DNA from: Alkalibacillus filiformis
Lineage (GTDB): Bacteria; Bacillota; Bacilli; Bacillales; Alkalibacillaceae
Direction of reading: 5' to 3'
DNA: 64,000 bases
NCBI RefSeq assembly: GCF_030814115.1
Contig: NZ_JAUSUP010000004.1
Coordinates: 62,001-126,000, forward strand
Shown here: one piece after another, positions 52,070 through 61,502 of the stretch
How positions within the stretch are numbered: position 1 is the first letter of the stretch
Layout: each line of letters begins with the position of its first letter
Translations under genes and position numbers: made by a program
Notes under the pieces: model-generated
What the model was told of the DNA's origin: nothing
What the model saw: the letters and a program-made list of their open reading frames with translations, nothing else
The model's database searches: none

Positions 52070-52960
52070 CTAGCCTACGTCTTCTTGGCTTCTATACTCG
52101 TTAATTAATTGTGTTAGTGAAGCTCGTTCTGTATCGTTTAGAGGAATGAGTGGTAAACGAACACCGCCAACTAATACACCGATTTGGTTCAATGCTTCTT
52201 TGACGGGTGTTGGGCTTGGTGCTGAGAACATTGCATTCATAAACGGTACGATATAACCATGCATTCTAGAAGCAAATGCAACATCACCGTTGTGTAGTGC
52301 ATTTAACATTTGTTGCATCTCATTGCCAATCACATGCGCTGATACTGATACAACACCTGTACCACCTACTGCAACTGTCGGTAATGTTTGACTGTCTTCA
52401 CCTGTGTATAAAGTGAATTCAGGGGCAGTGTTGTTAATAATTGCAGTCACTTGGTCTAAGTCACCGCTTGCTTCTTTTACTGACACAATGTTTTCGATTT
52501 GTGATAGACGAATAATCGTATCTGGTGACATGCCAACAGCACTACGGCCTGGAATATTGTAAAGCATTACTGGTAAGTTAATGCTATTTGCGATTGTACT
52601 GAAGTGTTGGTACATACCTTCTTGGGATGGTTTGTTGTAATATGGTGTTACTAACATAGCCGCATCAACACCGATTGATTCTGCTTCTTTAGAAAGTTCG
52701 ATTGATGCTCTAGTGTTATTAGAGCCAGTACCTGCAATAACTGGGACACGCCCGTTAACTTCATCAACTGTTAGACGGAATAAATGTAATTTTTCTTCAT
52801 GTGTTAGTGTAGGCGATTCACCTGTTGTCCCTGCAACAACTAAACCATCTGATCCGTTTTGGATTAAATAGTTGATCAAACTTCTTGTTGCATCGTAATC
52901 GACATTACCATTTTGATCGAATGGCGTTACCATTGCTGTAATTACTTGACCAAAATTCAT
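52070..52960 (-). CDS. dapA: 4-hydroxy-tetrahydrodipicolinate synthase
   Basis: 296 residues. GTTGESPTL at about residues 43-51, YNIPGRSAVG with the catalytic Tyr at about 133, and the Schiff-base lysine in VSVKEASGD at about 161. First committed step of lysine and diaminopimelate synthesis, also needed for spore dipicolinate. AAGGGTG before ATG 52960 decides the start; the frame opens further upstream into the riboswitch terminator. Controlled by a lysine riboswitch upstream. Confidence 0.95.
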   Translation of the reverse strand: MNFGQVITAMVTPFDQNGNVDYDATRSLINYLIQNGSDGLVVAGTTGESPTLTHEEKLHLFRLTVDEVNGRVPVIAGTGSNNTRASIELSKEAESIGVDAAMLVTPYYNKPSQEGMYQHFSTIANSINLPVMLYNIPGRSAVGMSPDTIIRLSQIENIVSVKEASGDLDQVTAIINNTAPEFTLYTGEDSQTLPTVAVGGTGVVSVSAHVIGNEMQQMLNALHNGDVAFASRMHGYIVPFMNAMFSAPSPTPVKEALNQIGVLVGGVRLPLIPLNDTERASLTQLINEYRSQEDVG

Positions 52961-53019
52961 GATACACACACCCTTTTCAATAAAATTTGTAAATCGTTCA
53001 CCTCTAGGTGTGGAGGACC

Positions 53020-53053
53020 AAAAAAGCAACAACGAGAGGGCTCGTTGTTGCTT
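53020..53053 (-). terminator. Lysine-riboswitch terminator
   Basis: AAGCAACAACGAG and CTCGTTGTTGCTT, 13-bp perfect stem with an AGGG loop, followed by T in the minus-strand direction. It lies between the aptamer and dapA. Confidence 0.88.
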
Positions 53054-53079
53054 AAGAACATCATGTAGTCCTAAGTCAT

Positions 53080-53250
53080 AGATAGCCCTCCATATAGTCT
53101 CCTATATGACAGCTCTGCATCTTTTAAATATCAGAACCAGCTTCACGATTGTGAGAATCGTTAAAGCTTCGGCAAATTCCCCTTTTCATATGCTTCAAAA
53201 GAGCTCACTCTCTTCCACATATGTACTCATGGTTTTTGCTCCTCTATCCT
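53080..53250 (-). ncRNA. Lysine riboswitch (L-box) upstream of dapA
   Basis: On the minus strand the blocks GATAGAGGAGC, GAGAGTGAGCTCTTTTGAAG, AAAAGGGGAATTTGCCGAAG, GCTGGTTCTGA, GAGCTGTCATATAGGAGAC and GGAGGGCTATC follow the L-box order. The closing stem pairs GATAG with CTATC. It precedes a strong terminator and dapA, as in other Firmicutes, so lysine should cause premature termination. Confidence 0.92.
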
Positions 53251-53457
53251 TACTTTAAAAAGTTTTAAAATAAGAAAGGTTTTATTTAGTTACTTACAAT
53301 GTACCAAAGTAGGTTTGAAAATACAAGCAAAAACCAAGAAAATATTAATAAATATAAAGAATTGTGAGTAAAAATTAACTTTGCTTTTAAGTTGGCATAT
53401 TAAATAGCCTCATATATAATGATGGAGAATTTCATTATTTCGATGGAGGCATTAAAT
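53251..53457. other. AT-rich divergent region between dapA leader and the HAD gene
   Basis: It should hold both promoters. No ORF or strong palindrome is visible; a TATATAATGATGG stretch near 53412 is the likely -10 for the HAD gene. Confidence 0.35.
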
Positions 53458-54237
53458 ATGACAAACCAACATATCGTTTTCTTTGATATAGACGGTACCC
53501 TTTTAGACGAAGAGAAAAACTTACCACTTTCAGCTAAACAAGCAATCCAACAATTAAAAGACAACGGTCATGAAGTTGCAATTGCTACAGGTCGCGCGCC
53601 TTTTATGTATAAAGAATTAAGAGAAGAATTAGGCATTGATACATATGTTAGTTTCAATGGCCAGTATGTTGTATTAAATGGTGATGTGATTTATAAAAAT
53701 CCGTTAGACCCTAAATCACTTGATAAGATGGTTCAAGAAACGAATGAAAACAATCATCCCGTAGTTTATATGGATCACATAGATATGAAGGCTAACGTAC
53801 CTGAACATGATTACATTACTGAGAGCATTTCTTCTCTTAAAATAGATCAGTTTCCAACATATGACCCGGAGTATAAAAATCGTGAGCTTTATCAGGCACT
53901 CATCTTTTGTGAACAAGGTGAAGAAGAGGTGTATGAAAAGCAATTTGACAACTTTGATTTCATTCGTTGGCATGAGCTATCAACGGATGTCATTCCGGCT
54001 GGTGGGTCAAAAGCAGAGGGCATTGAAAAAATCATTGAACGTTTAAATATTCCTAAAGAGCGTGTTGCTACATTTGGCGATTCGTTAAATGACCTTGAAA
54101 TGTTGTCGCAGTATCCTTTAGGAGTAGCGATGGGGAATGGTCATGAAAGAGCGAAAGAAGCTGCACATTTTGAGACTAACCGAGTCGATGAAGATGGTGT
54201 TAAGTATGGGCTGAAATTAGTTGGGTTAATAAAGTAG
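53458..54237 (+). CDS. Cof-type HAD phosphatase, YkrA-like
   Basis: 259 residues. HAD motif I FFDIDGTLLDEE at about residues 7-18, motif II IATGR, motif III lysine in GGSKAEGIEKI, motif IV FGDSLNDLEML. A C2-type cap domain occupies about residues 80-185. Substrates are usually sugar phosphates or phosphorylated cofactors. ATG 53458, nine bases after GGAGG, is preferred over the open extension to 53419. Confidence 0.88.
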   Translation: MTNQHIVFFDIDGTLLDEEKNLPLSAKQAIQQLKDNGHEVAIATGRAPFMYKELREELGIDTYVSFNGQYVVLNGDVIYKNPLDPKSLDKMVQETNENNHPVVYMDHIDMKANVPEHDYITESISSLKIDQFPTYDPEYKNRELYQALIFCEQGEEEVYEKQFDNFDFIRWHELSTDVIPAGGSKAEGIEKIIERLNIPKERVATFGDSLNDLEMLSQYPLGVAMGNGHERAKEAAHFETNRVDEDGVKYGLKLVGLIK

Positions 54238-54278
54238 AAAAATGGCGTCTTCAATGAATTTTGAAGATGCATAACTAA

Positions 54279-54313
54279 AGGTCTAGAGCTTAACAAACTC
54301 TAGACCTCTTTTT
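54279..54313. terminator. Bidirectional terminator
   Basis: AGGTCTAGAG and CTCTAGACCT, 10-bp perfect stem with a 9-nt loop and T run. A second hairpin lies just upstream (GCGTCTTCAA...TTGAAGATGC, 54245-54270). Confidence 0.85.
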
Positions 54314-55835
54314 ATTTCTTTTTCTGGCTTTTGATTTCACCAATGCCAAGCTCTTTTCCTTCTTTATAAATCGCTTTAACGAAACTAATCACCATGAGTA
54401 ACATAATGACTGAGAAAGGTAGAGCGGCGACGATCATCGTATTTTCTAGAGCTTGTAGACCGCCTGTGTAAAGTAATGCTAAAGCAGTTGACGATAATAT
54501 GACGCCCCAGATGAGCTTAATTCTTCTCCCTGGATGGTGTGAACCATTCGTCGTCATCATACCTAATACATACGTACCTGAGTCAGCAGATGTAATGAAG
54601 AATGTACTAATTAAAATAATCGCAATGACTGATGCGATCATACCGAAAGGATTGTGAGAGAATAATCCAAACAGCATTTCTTCAGTAGCTAAGTTTGATA
54701 ATGTATCAACACCTGTATGTTCAATTGAAATCGCTGAACCACCGAAAGTTGAAAACCATAAAAATCCGATCAGTGAAGGAATGATTAGAACGGTAAATAC
54801 AAACTCTCTTATGCTTCGGCCACGAGATACCCTGGCGATAAAGATCCCAACAAATGGCGACCAAGCAATCCACCATGCCCAATAGAAAATGGTCCATGCG
54901 TCAATCCACTCGCGAACTTCTTCATTGAGTGGGGCTATGCGAAAGCTCATAGCTGGTAAGTTTTGAACATAACTTCCTAATGAGTTCGTAAACATATTCA
55001 TAATAAATAGCGTAGGTCCGACTATAATCATAAACAAAAATAGAAGGACTGCTAATACCATGTTAACGTTACTCAAAATCTTAATCCCTTTAGCGAGGCC
55101 TGTCCATGCAGAAATCATAAACAGAATAGTAACGACCGTAATAATGATCAGTTGTAGCATAAAACCACTTGGGATATCGAGGAGATAGGCTAGACCTCCG
55201 TTAATTTGGACTGCTCCGAAACCGAGTGTCGTCGCTACTCCAATAACTGTTGCAATAACAGCTAAAATATCAATAACTTTACCAGCGCTACCTTCCATAC
55301 TTTTTCGACCAAATAAAGGGTGAAGAGTAGCACTAATTAATCCAGTTCTGTCATGCCTAAAGCTGAAGTAAGCTAGTATCAATGCGACGATTCCGTATAT
55401 TCCCCATGCATGAATTCCCCAGTGGAAAAACGTGTAATTCATTGCTTCTTTAACTGCTTGATCTGTTCCTAGTTCGCTAGCTGTAGGTGACATCAATGAG
55501 TAATGGTTAATTGGTTCAGCTGATCCCCAAAACACTAACCCAATCCCCATACCAGCACTGAACAGCATGGCAATCCAAGTCGGACGGCTGAATTCAGGCT
55601 TTTCGTCTTGCTTTCCGAGTCTAATTTTTCCTAAAGGTGTAATTAAAAACACTAAACAAACAATAGTAAAAAGAGTAACAGCAAGTAAGTAATACCAGCC
55701 AAACGCTTCAGTTATAAATGTTTGCACATTAGTTGTTATTTCTTCAAGTCCATTTGGCCAAAAGATACCTAAACCAACGAGTATTAACATAATGGCTAGA
55801 GATGCTATAAAAACAGTTGTCATTTTTTCGCGCAT
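54312..55835 (-). CDS. BCCT family betaine/choline/carnitine transporter
   Basis: 507 residues with 12 membrane helices. Family hallmarks: GMGIGLVFWGSAEPINHY, FFHWGIHAWGIYGI, and the tryptophan-rich WTIFYWAWWIAWSPFVGIFIARVSRGRS, with the Gly-rich ADSGTYVLGMMT near the end. It takes up compatible solutes such as glycine betaine (OpuD-like) for osmoprotection. The frame is open to an ATG at 55883, but AAAGGAG lies before ATG 55835. That ribosome binding site is buried in a long hairpin (55841-55883), so translation is likely regulated. It follows the Cys/Met enzyme gene with 80 bp between. Confidence 0.92.
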   Translation of the reverse strand: MREKMTTVFIASLAIMLILVGLGIFWPNGLEEITTNVQTFITEAFGWYYLLAVTLFTIVCLVFLITPLGKIRLGKQDEKPEFSRPTWIAMLFSAGMGIGLVFWGSAEPINHYSLMSPTASELGTDQAVKEAMNYTFFHWGIHAWGIYGIVALILAYFSFRHDRTGLISATLHPLFGRKSMEGSAGKVIDILAVIATVIGVATTLGFGAVQINGGLAYLLDIPSGFMLQLIIITVVTILFMISAWTGLAKGIKILSNVNMVLAVLLFLFMIIVGPTLFIMNMFTNSLGSYVQNLPAMSFRIAPLNEEVREWIDAWTIFYWAWWIAWSPFVGIFIARVSRGRSIREFVFTVLIIPSLIGFLWFSTFGGSAISIEHTGVDTLSNLATEEMLFGLFSHNPFGMIASVIAIILISTFFITSADSGTYVLGMMTTNGSHHPGRRIKLIWGVILSSTALALLYTGGLQALENTMIVAALPFSVIMLLMVISFVKAIYKEGKELGIGEIKSQKKK

Positions 55836-55840
55836 AAAAG

Positions 55841-55883
55841 ATGTGCTCCTTTCTTCACGTATTGTTTGAAGAAAAGAGCACAT
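55841..55883 (-). promoter_or_regulatory. Long hairpin sequestering the BCCT ribosome binding site
   Basis: On the minus-strand transcript ATGTGCTCTTTTCTTC pairs with GAAGAAAGGAGCACAT: 16 bp with a single G-U pair and an 11-nt loop. The 3' arm contains the AAAGGAG Shine-Dalgarno of the transporter gene. The 5' arm begins with an in-frame ATG. No T run follows, so it is not a standard terminator. Confidence 0.75.
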
Positions 55884-55914
55884 ATATTCCTAAACTTGGT
55901 TATGGTAAATAGTG

Positions 55915-57057
55915 TTATTTTGCATTATGGACGGCTTCTAGCAATTGATTAGTAATGTCTTGAGCTTCTTCAATACCTATTGAAATGCGTACGACGTATT
56001 GGTTCATACCAAGATTCTGTCGTTCTTCATCTGTTAAGGCGCGATGTGATGTAGCAATCGGATATGAAACAGTTGTTTCAACACCAGCAAGCGTTGGTAC
56101 GATTTTGATCCAATCTAATGATTTGAAAAATGTATCCACATTAACGTGTTGTGCTAATTCAATCGTTACAATAGCCCCATGACCAAGATCTGAGACATTT
56201 TTAGGGTAATAAACGTGTTTGATTTCGTCTGATTTTTGTAGTTCTTCGGCTACAAATTTCGCATTTTCTGATTGCTGTTTCATTCTTAAAGCTAACGTTT
56301 TTAAACCGCGTTGGGTTAACCAAGCTTCAAATGGACTTAAATTAGTACCGAGACCAACGACTTTTTGATTGGCTTTATGAATTAATTCTTCATGTCCGAC
56401 GACAACACCTGAAGTAACATCGCTATGACCGCCGATGTATTTCGTAGCACTATGGGCGACTAGATCAACTCCTTGTGTGTATGGTTGTAAAAGATACGGA
56501 GTCGCAAGTGTGTTATCGACCATTGTCTTTAAATTATGCTCTTTGGCTATGTTAACGAGTTGTTTAATGTTTTCTACACGTAAAAATGGGTTTGTGATCG
56601 ATTCAGTATATAGAAGTTTCGTATTCGGTTGAATCGCTTGTTTAATCGCATCTTCAGAACTGAAATCAACAATCGTGTAGTCGATTCCAAAGCTAGATAA
56701 CTGTTTTGTGATGAGTTGTTGCGTCCCGCCGTATAAGTCTTCAGCTGCCACGATGTGATCACCTGCTGCAACGACTGATAAAATACCAGCCATAATTGCA
56801 GAAATACCTGAAGATGAAGCAACACCCGCTGGAGCACCTTCTAACTGGGCAACAGCTTGTCCTAGTTCATTTGTATTTGGATTATTTTCTCTAGTGTATA
56901 AATAAGGGACGTCTCCGGCGTAGTAGCTTTCAACATGATCTAAATCTTTAAACGTAAAAGCAGATGTTTGATAGATCGGTGTCGATTTGGATTGGCCGAC
57001 TTCTTGTTGTGAAATATTATTATGGACGATTTTTGTGTTAAATGATTGCTCTGTCAT
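55915..57057 (-). CDS. Cys/Met metabolism PLP-dependent enzyme
   Basis: 380 residues of the cystathionine gamma-synthase/lyase family. PLP lysine in HSATKYIGGHSDVTSG at about residue 199, with YTRENNPNTNELGQAVAQLEG and SSSGISAIMAG earlier, and IRISIGIEEAQDI at the end. It could be a cystathionine lyase, gamma-synthase or methionine gamma-lyase; sequence reading alone does not decide. ATG 57057 follows AAAGGAG; the frame extends further upstream without a site. Confidence 0.88.
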   Translation of the reverse strand: MTEQSFNTKIVHNNISQQEVGQSKSTPIYQTSAFTFKDLDHVESYYAGDVPYLYTRENNPNTNELGQAVAQLEGAPAGVASSSGISAIMAGILSVVAAGDHIVAAEDLYGGTQQLITKQLSSFGIDYTIVDFSSEDAIKQAIQPNTKLLYTESITNPFLRVENIKQLVNIAKEHNLKTMVDNTLATPYLLQPYTQGVDLVAHSATKYIGGHSDVTSGVVVGHEELIHKANQKVVGLGTNLSPFEAWLTQRGLKTLALRMKQQSENAKFVAEELQKSDEIKHVYYPKNVSDLGHGAIVTIELAQHVNVDTFFKSLDWIKIVPTLAGVETTVSYPIATSHRALTDEERQNLGMNQYVVRISIGIEEAQDITNQLLEAVHNAK

Positions 57058-57146
57058 AATCGCGATGCTCCTTTGTACAAAGTGTATTTTTACTAGTATA
57101 TAATAATCGGACAAAATAAAAAAGGTGAGATGAGCTCACCTTTTAA

Positions 57147-58130
57147 TTATAATACTTTATCTCCATTAAAGATTGAATTTTTTACAATGACATAGTCAAC
57201 TTGGCGAATGGAATCAAGTTGTTTGCCACCAGCGTAAGAAATGGCTGATTGTAGGTCTTGTTCCATTTCCGTTAAAGTATCTTGTAATGCCCCTTTATGT
57301 TCAACGTGCATTTTTTTACCTTCTACATTTTTCTTCTCGCCTTTTTGGAATTCTGAAGCGGAACCAAAATACTCTTTATAAAGCTTCCCGTCTTTTTCTA
57401 CTGTTTGACCTGGTGATTCTTCATGGCCTGCAAATAACGAGCCGACCATAACCATTGATGCACCAAAACGGATCGACTTGGCTATATCTCCGTGTGTGCG
57501 AATTCCACCGTCAGCAATAATTGGTTTTGAAGCGGCTTTAGCACACCAACGAAGAGCCGCTAATTGCCAACCACCTGTTCCAAACCCAGTTTTAATCTTC
57601 GTAATACACACTTTACCTGGTCCAATACCAACTTTTGTAGCATCAGCACCTGCATTTTCTAACTCTCTTACAGCTTCTGGCGTGCCGACATTGCCAGCGA
57701 TGACGAAACTTTTCGGTAAGTAATATTTAATGTGTTCGATCATGTTTATGACTAAATCCGAGTGTCCGTGTGCAATGTCAATGGTGATGTAATCAGGCAC
57801 TAGTTGATCTTCAGATAGCTGTTTGACAAGGTCAAATTCATCTTCCTTAACGCCAACACTAATAGAAGATATAAGGTTTTGTTTTTGCATTTCTTTAATG
57901 AAATTCGTTCGAGTTTCAGGATTGAAACGATGCATGATATAAAAGTATCCATTTTGAGCTAAGTACGTCGCAATATTTTCATCGATAATCGTCTGCATAT
58001 TGGCAGGTACGACTGGAAGCTTAAAGGAATGGTTACCGAATTGAACCGTTGTATCACATTCTGAACGGCTATTAACAATACATTTGTTTGGGATTAACTG
58101 TACGTCTTCATAATCAAACACATTTTCCAT
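57147..58130 (-). CDS. guaC: GMP reductase
   Basis: 327 residues of the short GuaC2-type found in Firmicutes. Catalytic Cys in [13 protein letters not shown] at about residue 174, [20 protein letters not shown], and [20 protein letters not shown]. It lacks CBS domains, separating it from IMP dehydrogenase. Converts GMP to IMP. ATG follows AAGGAGAG. A PurR-box-like pair lies upstream. Confidence 0.94.
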   Translation of the reverse strand: MENVFDYEDVQLIPNKCIVNSRSECDTTVQFGNHSFKLPVVPANMQTIIDENIATYLAQNGYFYIMHRFNPETRTNFIKEMQKQNLISSISVGVKEDEFDLVKQLSEDQLVPDYITIDIAHGHSDLVINMIEHIKYYLPKSFVIAGNVGTPEAVRELENAGADATKVGIGPGKVCITKIKTGFGTGGWQLAALRWCAKAASKPIIADGGIRTHGDIAKSIRFGASMVMVGSLFAGHEESPGQTVEKDGKLYKEYFGSASEFQKGEKKNVEGKKMHVEHKGALQDTLTEMEQDLQSAISYAGGKQLDSIRQVDYVIVKNSIFNGDKVL

Positions 58131-58149
58131 TGGGATCTCTCCTTGAATA

Positions 58150-58185
58150 ACGAATATTATTTTTATTAAATATTTTATTGTTCGT
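58150..58185 (-). promoter_or_regulatory. Candidate PurR box pair upstream of guaC
   Basis: ACGAATATT and ATTGTTCGT are inverted CGAAY-type half sites about 18 bp apart, 20-55 bp upstream of the guaC start. This fits the paired PurBoxes known for PurR-controlled genes of Bacillus. Assignment is tentative. Confidence 0.45.
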
Positions 58186-58306
58186 ATTACAATTGTAATT
58201 TACATGATTTTGTTAGTGATGTCAAAGTTAAATTAAGAAAAAGTGAATAATTGTTTGATGGATGGGCAAAATATATAGTTAAAAATGTGTTTAGGAGCGT
58301 TAGATT

Positions 58307-58747
58307 ATGAAGAAAAGAAACATATGGTCAGGTTTATTGTTTGGAATTGGTGTTATGGGATTTTTTGATGAGTTAGTATTTCACCAACTTTTGCAGTGGC
58401 ACCATTTTTATGATTGGTCAACGACAGAAGTAGGAATCTTTGCCGATGGTCTCTTTAACGCATTTGCGTGGTTTGCAACAATTGGCGGATTATTTTTGTT
58501 GGCTGATTTAAAACGTCAGAGAATTTTCCAACGAACGAGATGGTGGGGAGCTGTCAGTTTAGGAGCGGGATTATTTCAGCTATTTGATGGTATTGTATTA
58601 CACAAGATTTTACGCGTTCACCAAATTCGTTATGTCGATAATTTAATTGTTTACGACCTAGTGTGGAACATTAGTTCAATAATATTGATCATTATTGGAG
58701 TTGTCCTATTGAGGAAAGCGACTAAACAAGAAGTAAAAGAAGGGTGA
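58307..58747 (+). CDS. DUF2243 family membrane protein
   Basis: 146 residues, four helices with conserved histidines: GFFDELVFHQLLQWHHFYDW, DGLFNAFAWFATIGGLFLL, and LFQLFDGIVLHKILRVHQIR. This is the DUF2243 pattern. It is followed five bases later by a CtaG-type gene, and the two often pair, so a role in cytochrome oxidase assembly or copper handling is possible. TTAGGAG precedes the ATG. Confidence 0.85.
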   Translation: MKKRNIWSGLLFGIGVMGFFDELVFHQLLQWHHFYDWSTTEVGIFADGLFNAFAWFATIGGLFLLADLKRQRIFQRTRWWGAVSLGAGLFQLFDGIVLHKILRVHQIRYVDNLIVYDLVWNISSIILIIIGVVLLRKATKQEVKEG

Positions 58748-58752
58748 TTTGA

Positions 58753-59553
58753 ATGGAAGGACATATTCATCATTCAAGTTCGGTATTTGATGTGGGCGGG
58801 GTGTTGTCACAAGTTTTACTGGCGTTCCCTTTCGTTGTTGCTTTTGTTATTTATATTTATGCTTATCAAATCTCAAAAGAGAAAGGGCGAGACTGGCCAG
58901 TTTACCGTTTGGTCTTATTTGTTGTAGGGATTAGTTTTGCACTCGTTTCTGTCATAGGCCCTCTTGCTGTAAGAGTTCATATGGATTTTACTTATCATAT
59001 GTTAGGTCACTTATTGCTAGGAATGTTAGCGCCTTTGTTAATTGTTTTATCGGCTCCGATGACGTTGGTTTTGCGTGCGTTATCTGTTGAAAATGCCAAA
59101 AGGCTGACGCGAATTTTGCGTTCAAAGGTTGTCGGCTTTTTTACTGACCCAATCGTTGCTTCGATTTTAAACATTGGTGGCCTCTGGGTTCTTTATCGTA
59201 CGGAATTATATATGGCGATGCATGAGTCGTTGTTGCTTCACTTACTGATTCATATGCACGTGTTTTTAGCAGGCTACTTATTTACGATTTCACTCATTTA
59301 TATTGACCCAGTCCCACATCGGAGAACATATATTTACCGAACGATTGTCTTTATTTTTGCTTTAGCCGGTCATGGCATTTTGTCTAAGCAATTATATGCC
59401 CACCCTCCAGCTGGTGTACCAACTAGTGAAGCCCAAAACGGCGGGATGTTGATGTACTATGGTGGAGATGTCATTGATGCGATTATTATTGTTATTTTAT
59501 TTTATCAGTGGTATCAGTTAAGGGCGCCGCGACCGAGTTTGGTGGCTAATTAA
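58753..59553 (+). CDS. ctaG: Cytochrome c oxidase assembly protein, CtaG (caa3) family
   Basis: 266 residues, about seven helices. HMDFTYHMLGHLLLGMLAPLL, APMTLVLRAL and HLLIHMHVFLAGYLFTISLI carry the conserved His pattern of caa3_CtaG proteins, thought to help deliver copper to the oxidase. Coupled to the DUF2243 gene. Other oxidase genes are not in the window, so it may be a second ctaG. Confidence 0.88.
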   Translation: MEGHIHHSSSVFDVGGVLSQVLLAFPFVVAFVIYIYAYQISKEKGRDWPVYRLVLFVVGISFALVSVIGPLAVRVHMDFTYHMLGHLLLGMLAPLLIVLSAPMTLVLRALSVENAKRLTRILRSKVVGFFTDPIVASILNIGGLWVLYRTELYMAMHESLLLHLLIHMHVFLAGYLFTISLIYIDPVPHRRTYIYRTIVFIFALAGHGILSKQLYAHPPAGVPTSEAQNGGMLMYYGGDVIDAIIIVILFYQWYQLRAPRPSLVAN

Positions 59554-59555
59554 GT

Positions 59556-59790
59556 GTGAGCGCTGATAAAATCTCGTGAACGCCGATAAATTTTCACGAG
59601 TGCTGATAAAATTTCGCAAGCGCTGATAAATAATTGTGAGCGCCAAAAAAGGTTATCGAGCGCCAAAAAAAGAATAGCGAGTGCCAAATAATTACTGTGA
59701 GCGCCAAAAAAAGGTTATCGAACGCCAAAATATTCTCTCAAGCGCCAAAAAAATTAGAGAGCACGGATAAAAATCTATAAGTAGCGCTCG
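59556..59790 (+). repeat. Degenerate ~21-bp repeat array 3, two sub-types
   Basis: About twelve units. The first four carry AGCGCTGATAAA or near variants; the later ones switch to AGCGCCAAAAAA (ATCGAGCGCCAAAAAA occurs near-exactly twice). The period is about 20-22 bp, with spacer ends such as TCGTG, TCACG, TTGTG and TATCG. The last unit reads GAGCACGGATAAAAA. It fills the 322-bp gap between ctaG and the DUF402 gene, same orientation as array 1. Confidence 0.85.
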
Positions 59791-59875
59791 TATTTTATTT
59801 AAGTTCAAGGAAATGAATTCCCTTTTGTCGAATAAGGTAGAGAGCGACTTTAAATAAAAGGGAGAGGTTACATAA

Positions 59876-60415
59876 GTGTTGAAAAGAAGGTATGCTGATC
59901 GCTCCGATTGGTCAAGAGTTAAAGATAGAGAATATACGCAATCATATATTAATGATGAACTTTTTAAAGGATATGTAACCTTGCTCAAAGTTAACGAAGT
60001 CACTGACCCGCTTGAAGTATCATATGGTAGTTATAATACTTGTATTGTTGATGACGGATATATTTGGCTACAGCAATTTCCAGAAGGACAGTACTACACA
60101 GTTACGACAATGTTCAATGCAAAGGGTGAAGTGGTTCAATGGTATATCGATTTATCGCTTGAGACTGGCTTAGAAAATAACATTCCTTACTATGATGATT
60201 TATTTTTAGATATAGTCGTTTTGCCTAATGGACAAGTATTTTTACTAGATGAGGAAGAACTGCAAGATGCTTTTGCTTACGGCACGATTGATGAAAGTTT
60301 GTACAATCTAGCAGGTCAAGAAGCTAATCGGTTACTTCGGATGATCGAGTTAGGTCAATTTAAGTTATTCAAATATACCGAGGTACATAAAGAAGAATTG
60401 TTGAAGAAGTTATGA
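59876..60415 (+). CDS. DUF402 domain protein
   Basis: 179 residues. YTVTTMFNAKGEVVQWYIDL, DLFLDIVVLPNGQVFLLDEEEL and the final basic-acidic helix match DUF402, a fold with nucleoside tri/diphosphate phosphatase activity in some members (NtdP). GTG 59876 (followed by TTG) lies eight bases after GGGAGAGG. First gene of a likely operon with the kinase-like and acetyltransferase genes. Confidence 0.8.
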   Translation: MLKRRYADRSDWSRVKDREYTQSYINDELFKGYVTLLKVNEVTDPLEVSYGSYNTCIVDDGYIWLQQFPEGQYYTVTTMFNAKGEVVQWYIDLSLETGLENNIPYYDDLFLDIVVLPNGQVFLLDEEELQDAFAYGTIDESLYNLAGQEANRLLRMIELGQFKLFKYTEVHKEELLKKL

Positions 60416-60431
60416 GAAAAAGGGGAATAAG

Positions 60432-60983
60432 ATGAACAAAAAGCCTTTTATTATATCTGTTGCCGCTGTCTCAGGTGGTGGTAAAACGACCATTACGAAT
60501 CAATTGCTTGAGAATCTCCGCGAATCAGAAGCTTTACATTTTGATGACTATGATTTTGAAGGTGCTCCTAATGACTTTATTAAATGGGTTAATGACGGGG
60601 CCAATTATGATGTTTGGGATTTAACACCTTTAGTACATGATATCCAGACGGTCATTGAAACTGAACAATTTAAGTACATTCTATTAGATTATCCCTTTGC
60701 CTATTTGAATGAACAAATGAAAAACTATATTGACCTTGCTATTTTTATAGACACACCACTTGATGTGGCATTGGCAAGAAGAATTATTAGAGATTATGGT
60801 GAACGGACTGTTTCGGATGTCATGAGTGACTTGAATTTTTATTTAGAATATGGAAGAGGAGCCTATGTAGCGATGGAGGTTGTTAAGGAAAATTCTGACT
60901 TAATCGTCGATGGAACAGGTTCTTCAGAAGATGTCGTTAATGTCATCTTAGAGAAAATAGAAAGCAAGGTGAGTACCGTTTGA
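60432..60983 (+). CDS. P-loop kinase-like protein
   Basis: 183 residues. Walker [11 protein letters not shown] at about residues 12-21, an acidic substrate loop ([20 protein letters not shown]), and the LID-type basic segment [13 protein letters not shown]. It resembles uridine kinase-like small-molecule kinases. Substrate unknown. AAGGGG precedes the ATG; the next gene starts in its stop codon. Confidence 0.8.
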   Translation: MNKKPFIISVAAVSGGGKTTITNQLLENLRESEALHFDDYDFEGAPNDFIKWVNDGANYDVWDLTPLVHDIQTVIETEQFKYILLDYPFAYLNEQMKNYIDLAIFIDTPLDVALARRIIRDYGERTVSDVMSDLNFYLEYGRGAYVAMEVVKENSDLIVDGTGSSEDVVNVILEKIESKVSTV

Positions 60984-61414
60984 ATCAGTTAACCTTTAAA
61001 GTTCTACAGTCAAAAGAAGAACTAGCCAAAGCATTTCCAATAATGAATCAATTAAGGACGCACTTAGATGAGCAGACATATTTTGATTTAGTAGAGGATG
61101 CACAGAAGAATGATCAATACCGAATGGCTGCTTTGTATGATCAAGGAGATATGGTAGCCGTTGTGGGATTTAAACCGATGATTACCCTTTATTACGGTCG
61201 GTTTGTTTGGGTGTGCGACTTAGTTACTGACACTAATAAGCGATCAAAAGGATATGGAGAAAAGTTACTAGAATATGTTCAAAGTTGGGCTAAGGAAAAT
61301 GGCTACGCAAGTGTTGCTCTGTCTTCTGGGTTAAGTCGTACAGACGCGCACCGGTTTTATGAAGAGAAGATGGATTACGATAAATTAAGTTATGTGTTTA
61401 AAAGAGATTTATAA
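60980..61414 (+). CDS. GNAT family N-acetyltransferase
   Basis: 144 residues. Acetyl-CoA loop [40 protein letters not shown], typical GNAT ends. TTG start overlapping the previous TGA (TTGA), with AAGGTGAG upstream, so it is translationally coupled to the kinase-like gene. Confidence 0.82.
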   Translation: MNQLTFKVLQSKEELAKAFPIMNQLRTHLDEQTYFDLVEDAQKNDQYRMAALYDQGDMVAVVGFKPMITLYYGRFVWVCDLVTDTNKRSKGYGEKLLEYVQSWAKENGYASVALSSGLSRTDAHRFYEEKMDYDKLSYVFKRDL

Positions 61415-61502
61415 CCTACTTTATCGCAAGCTTTATTTTGTCATAGATTCATAGTCTTCTTTTAAAATAATAGAACTTATTAGATAGAAAGGGAGAGATA
61501 TT

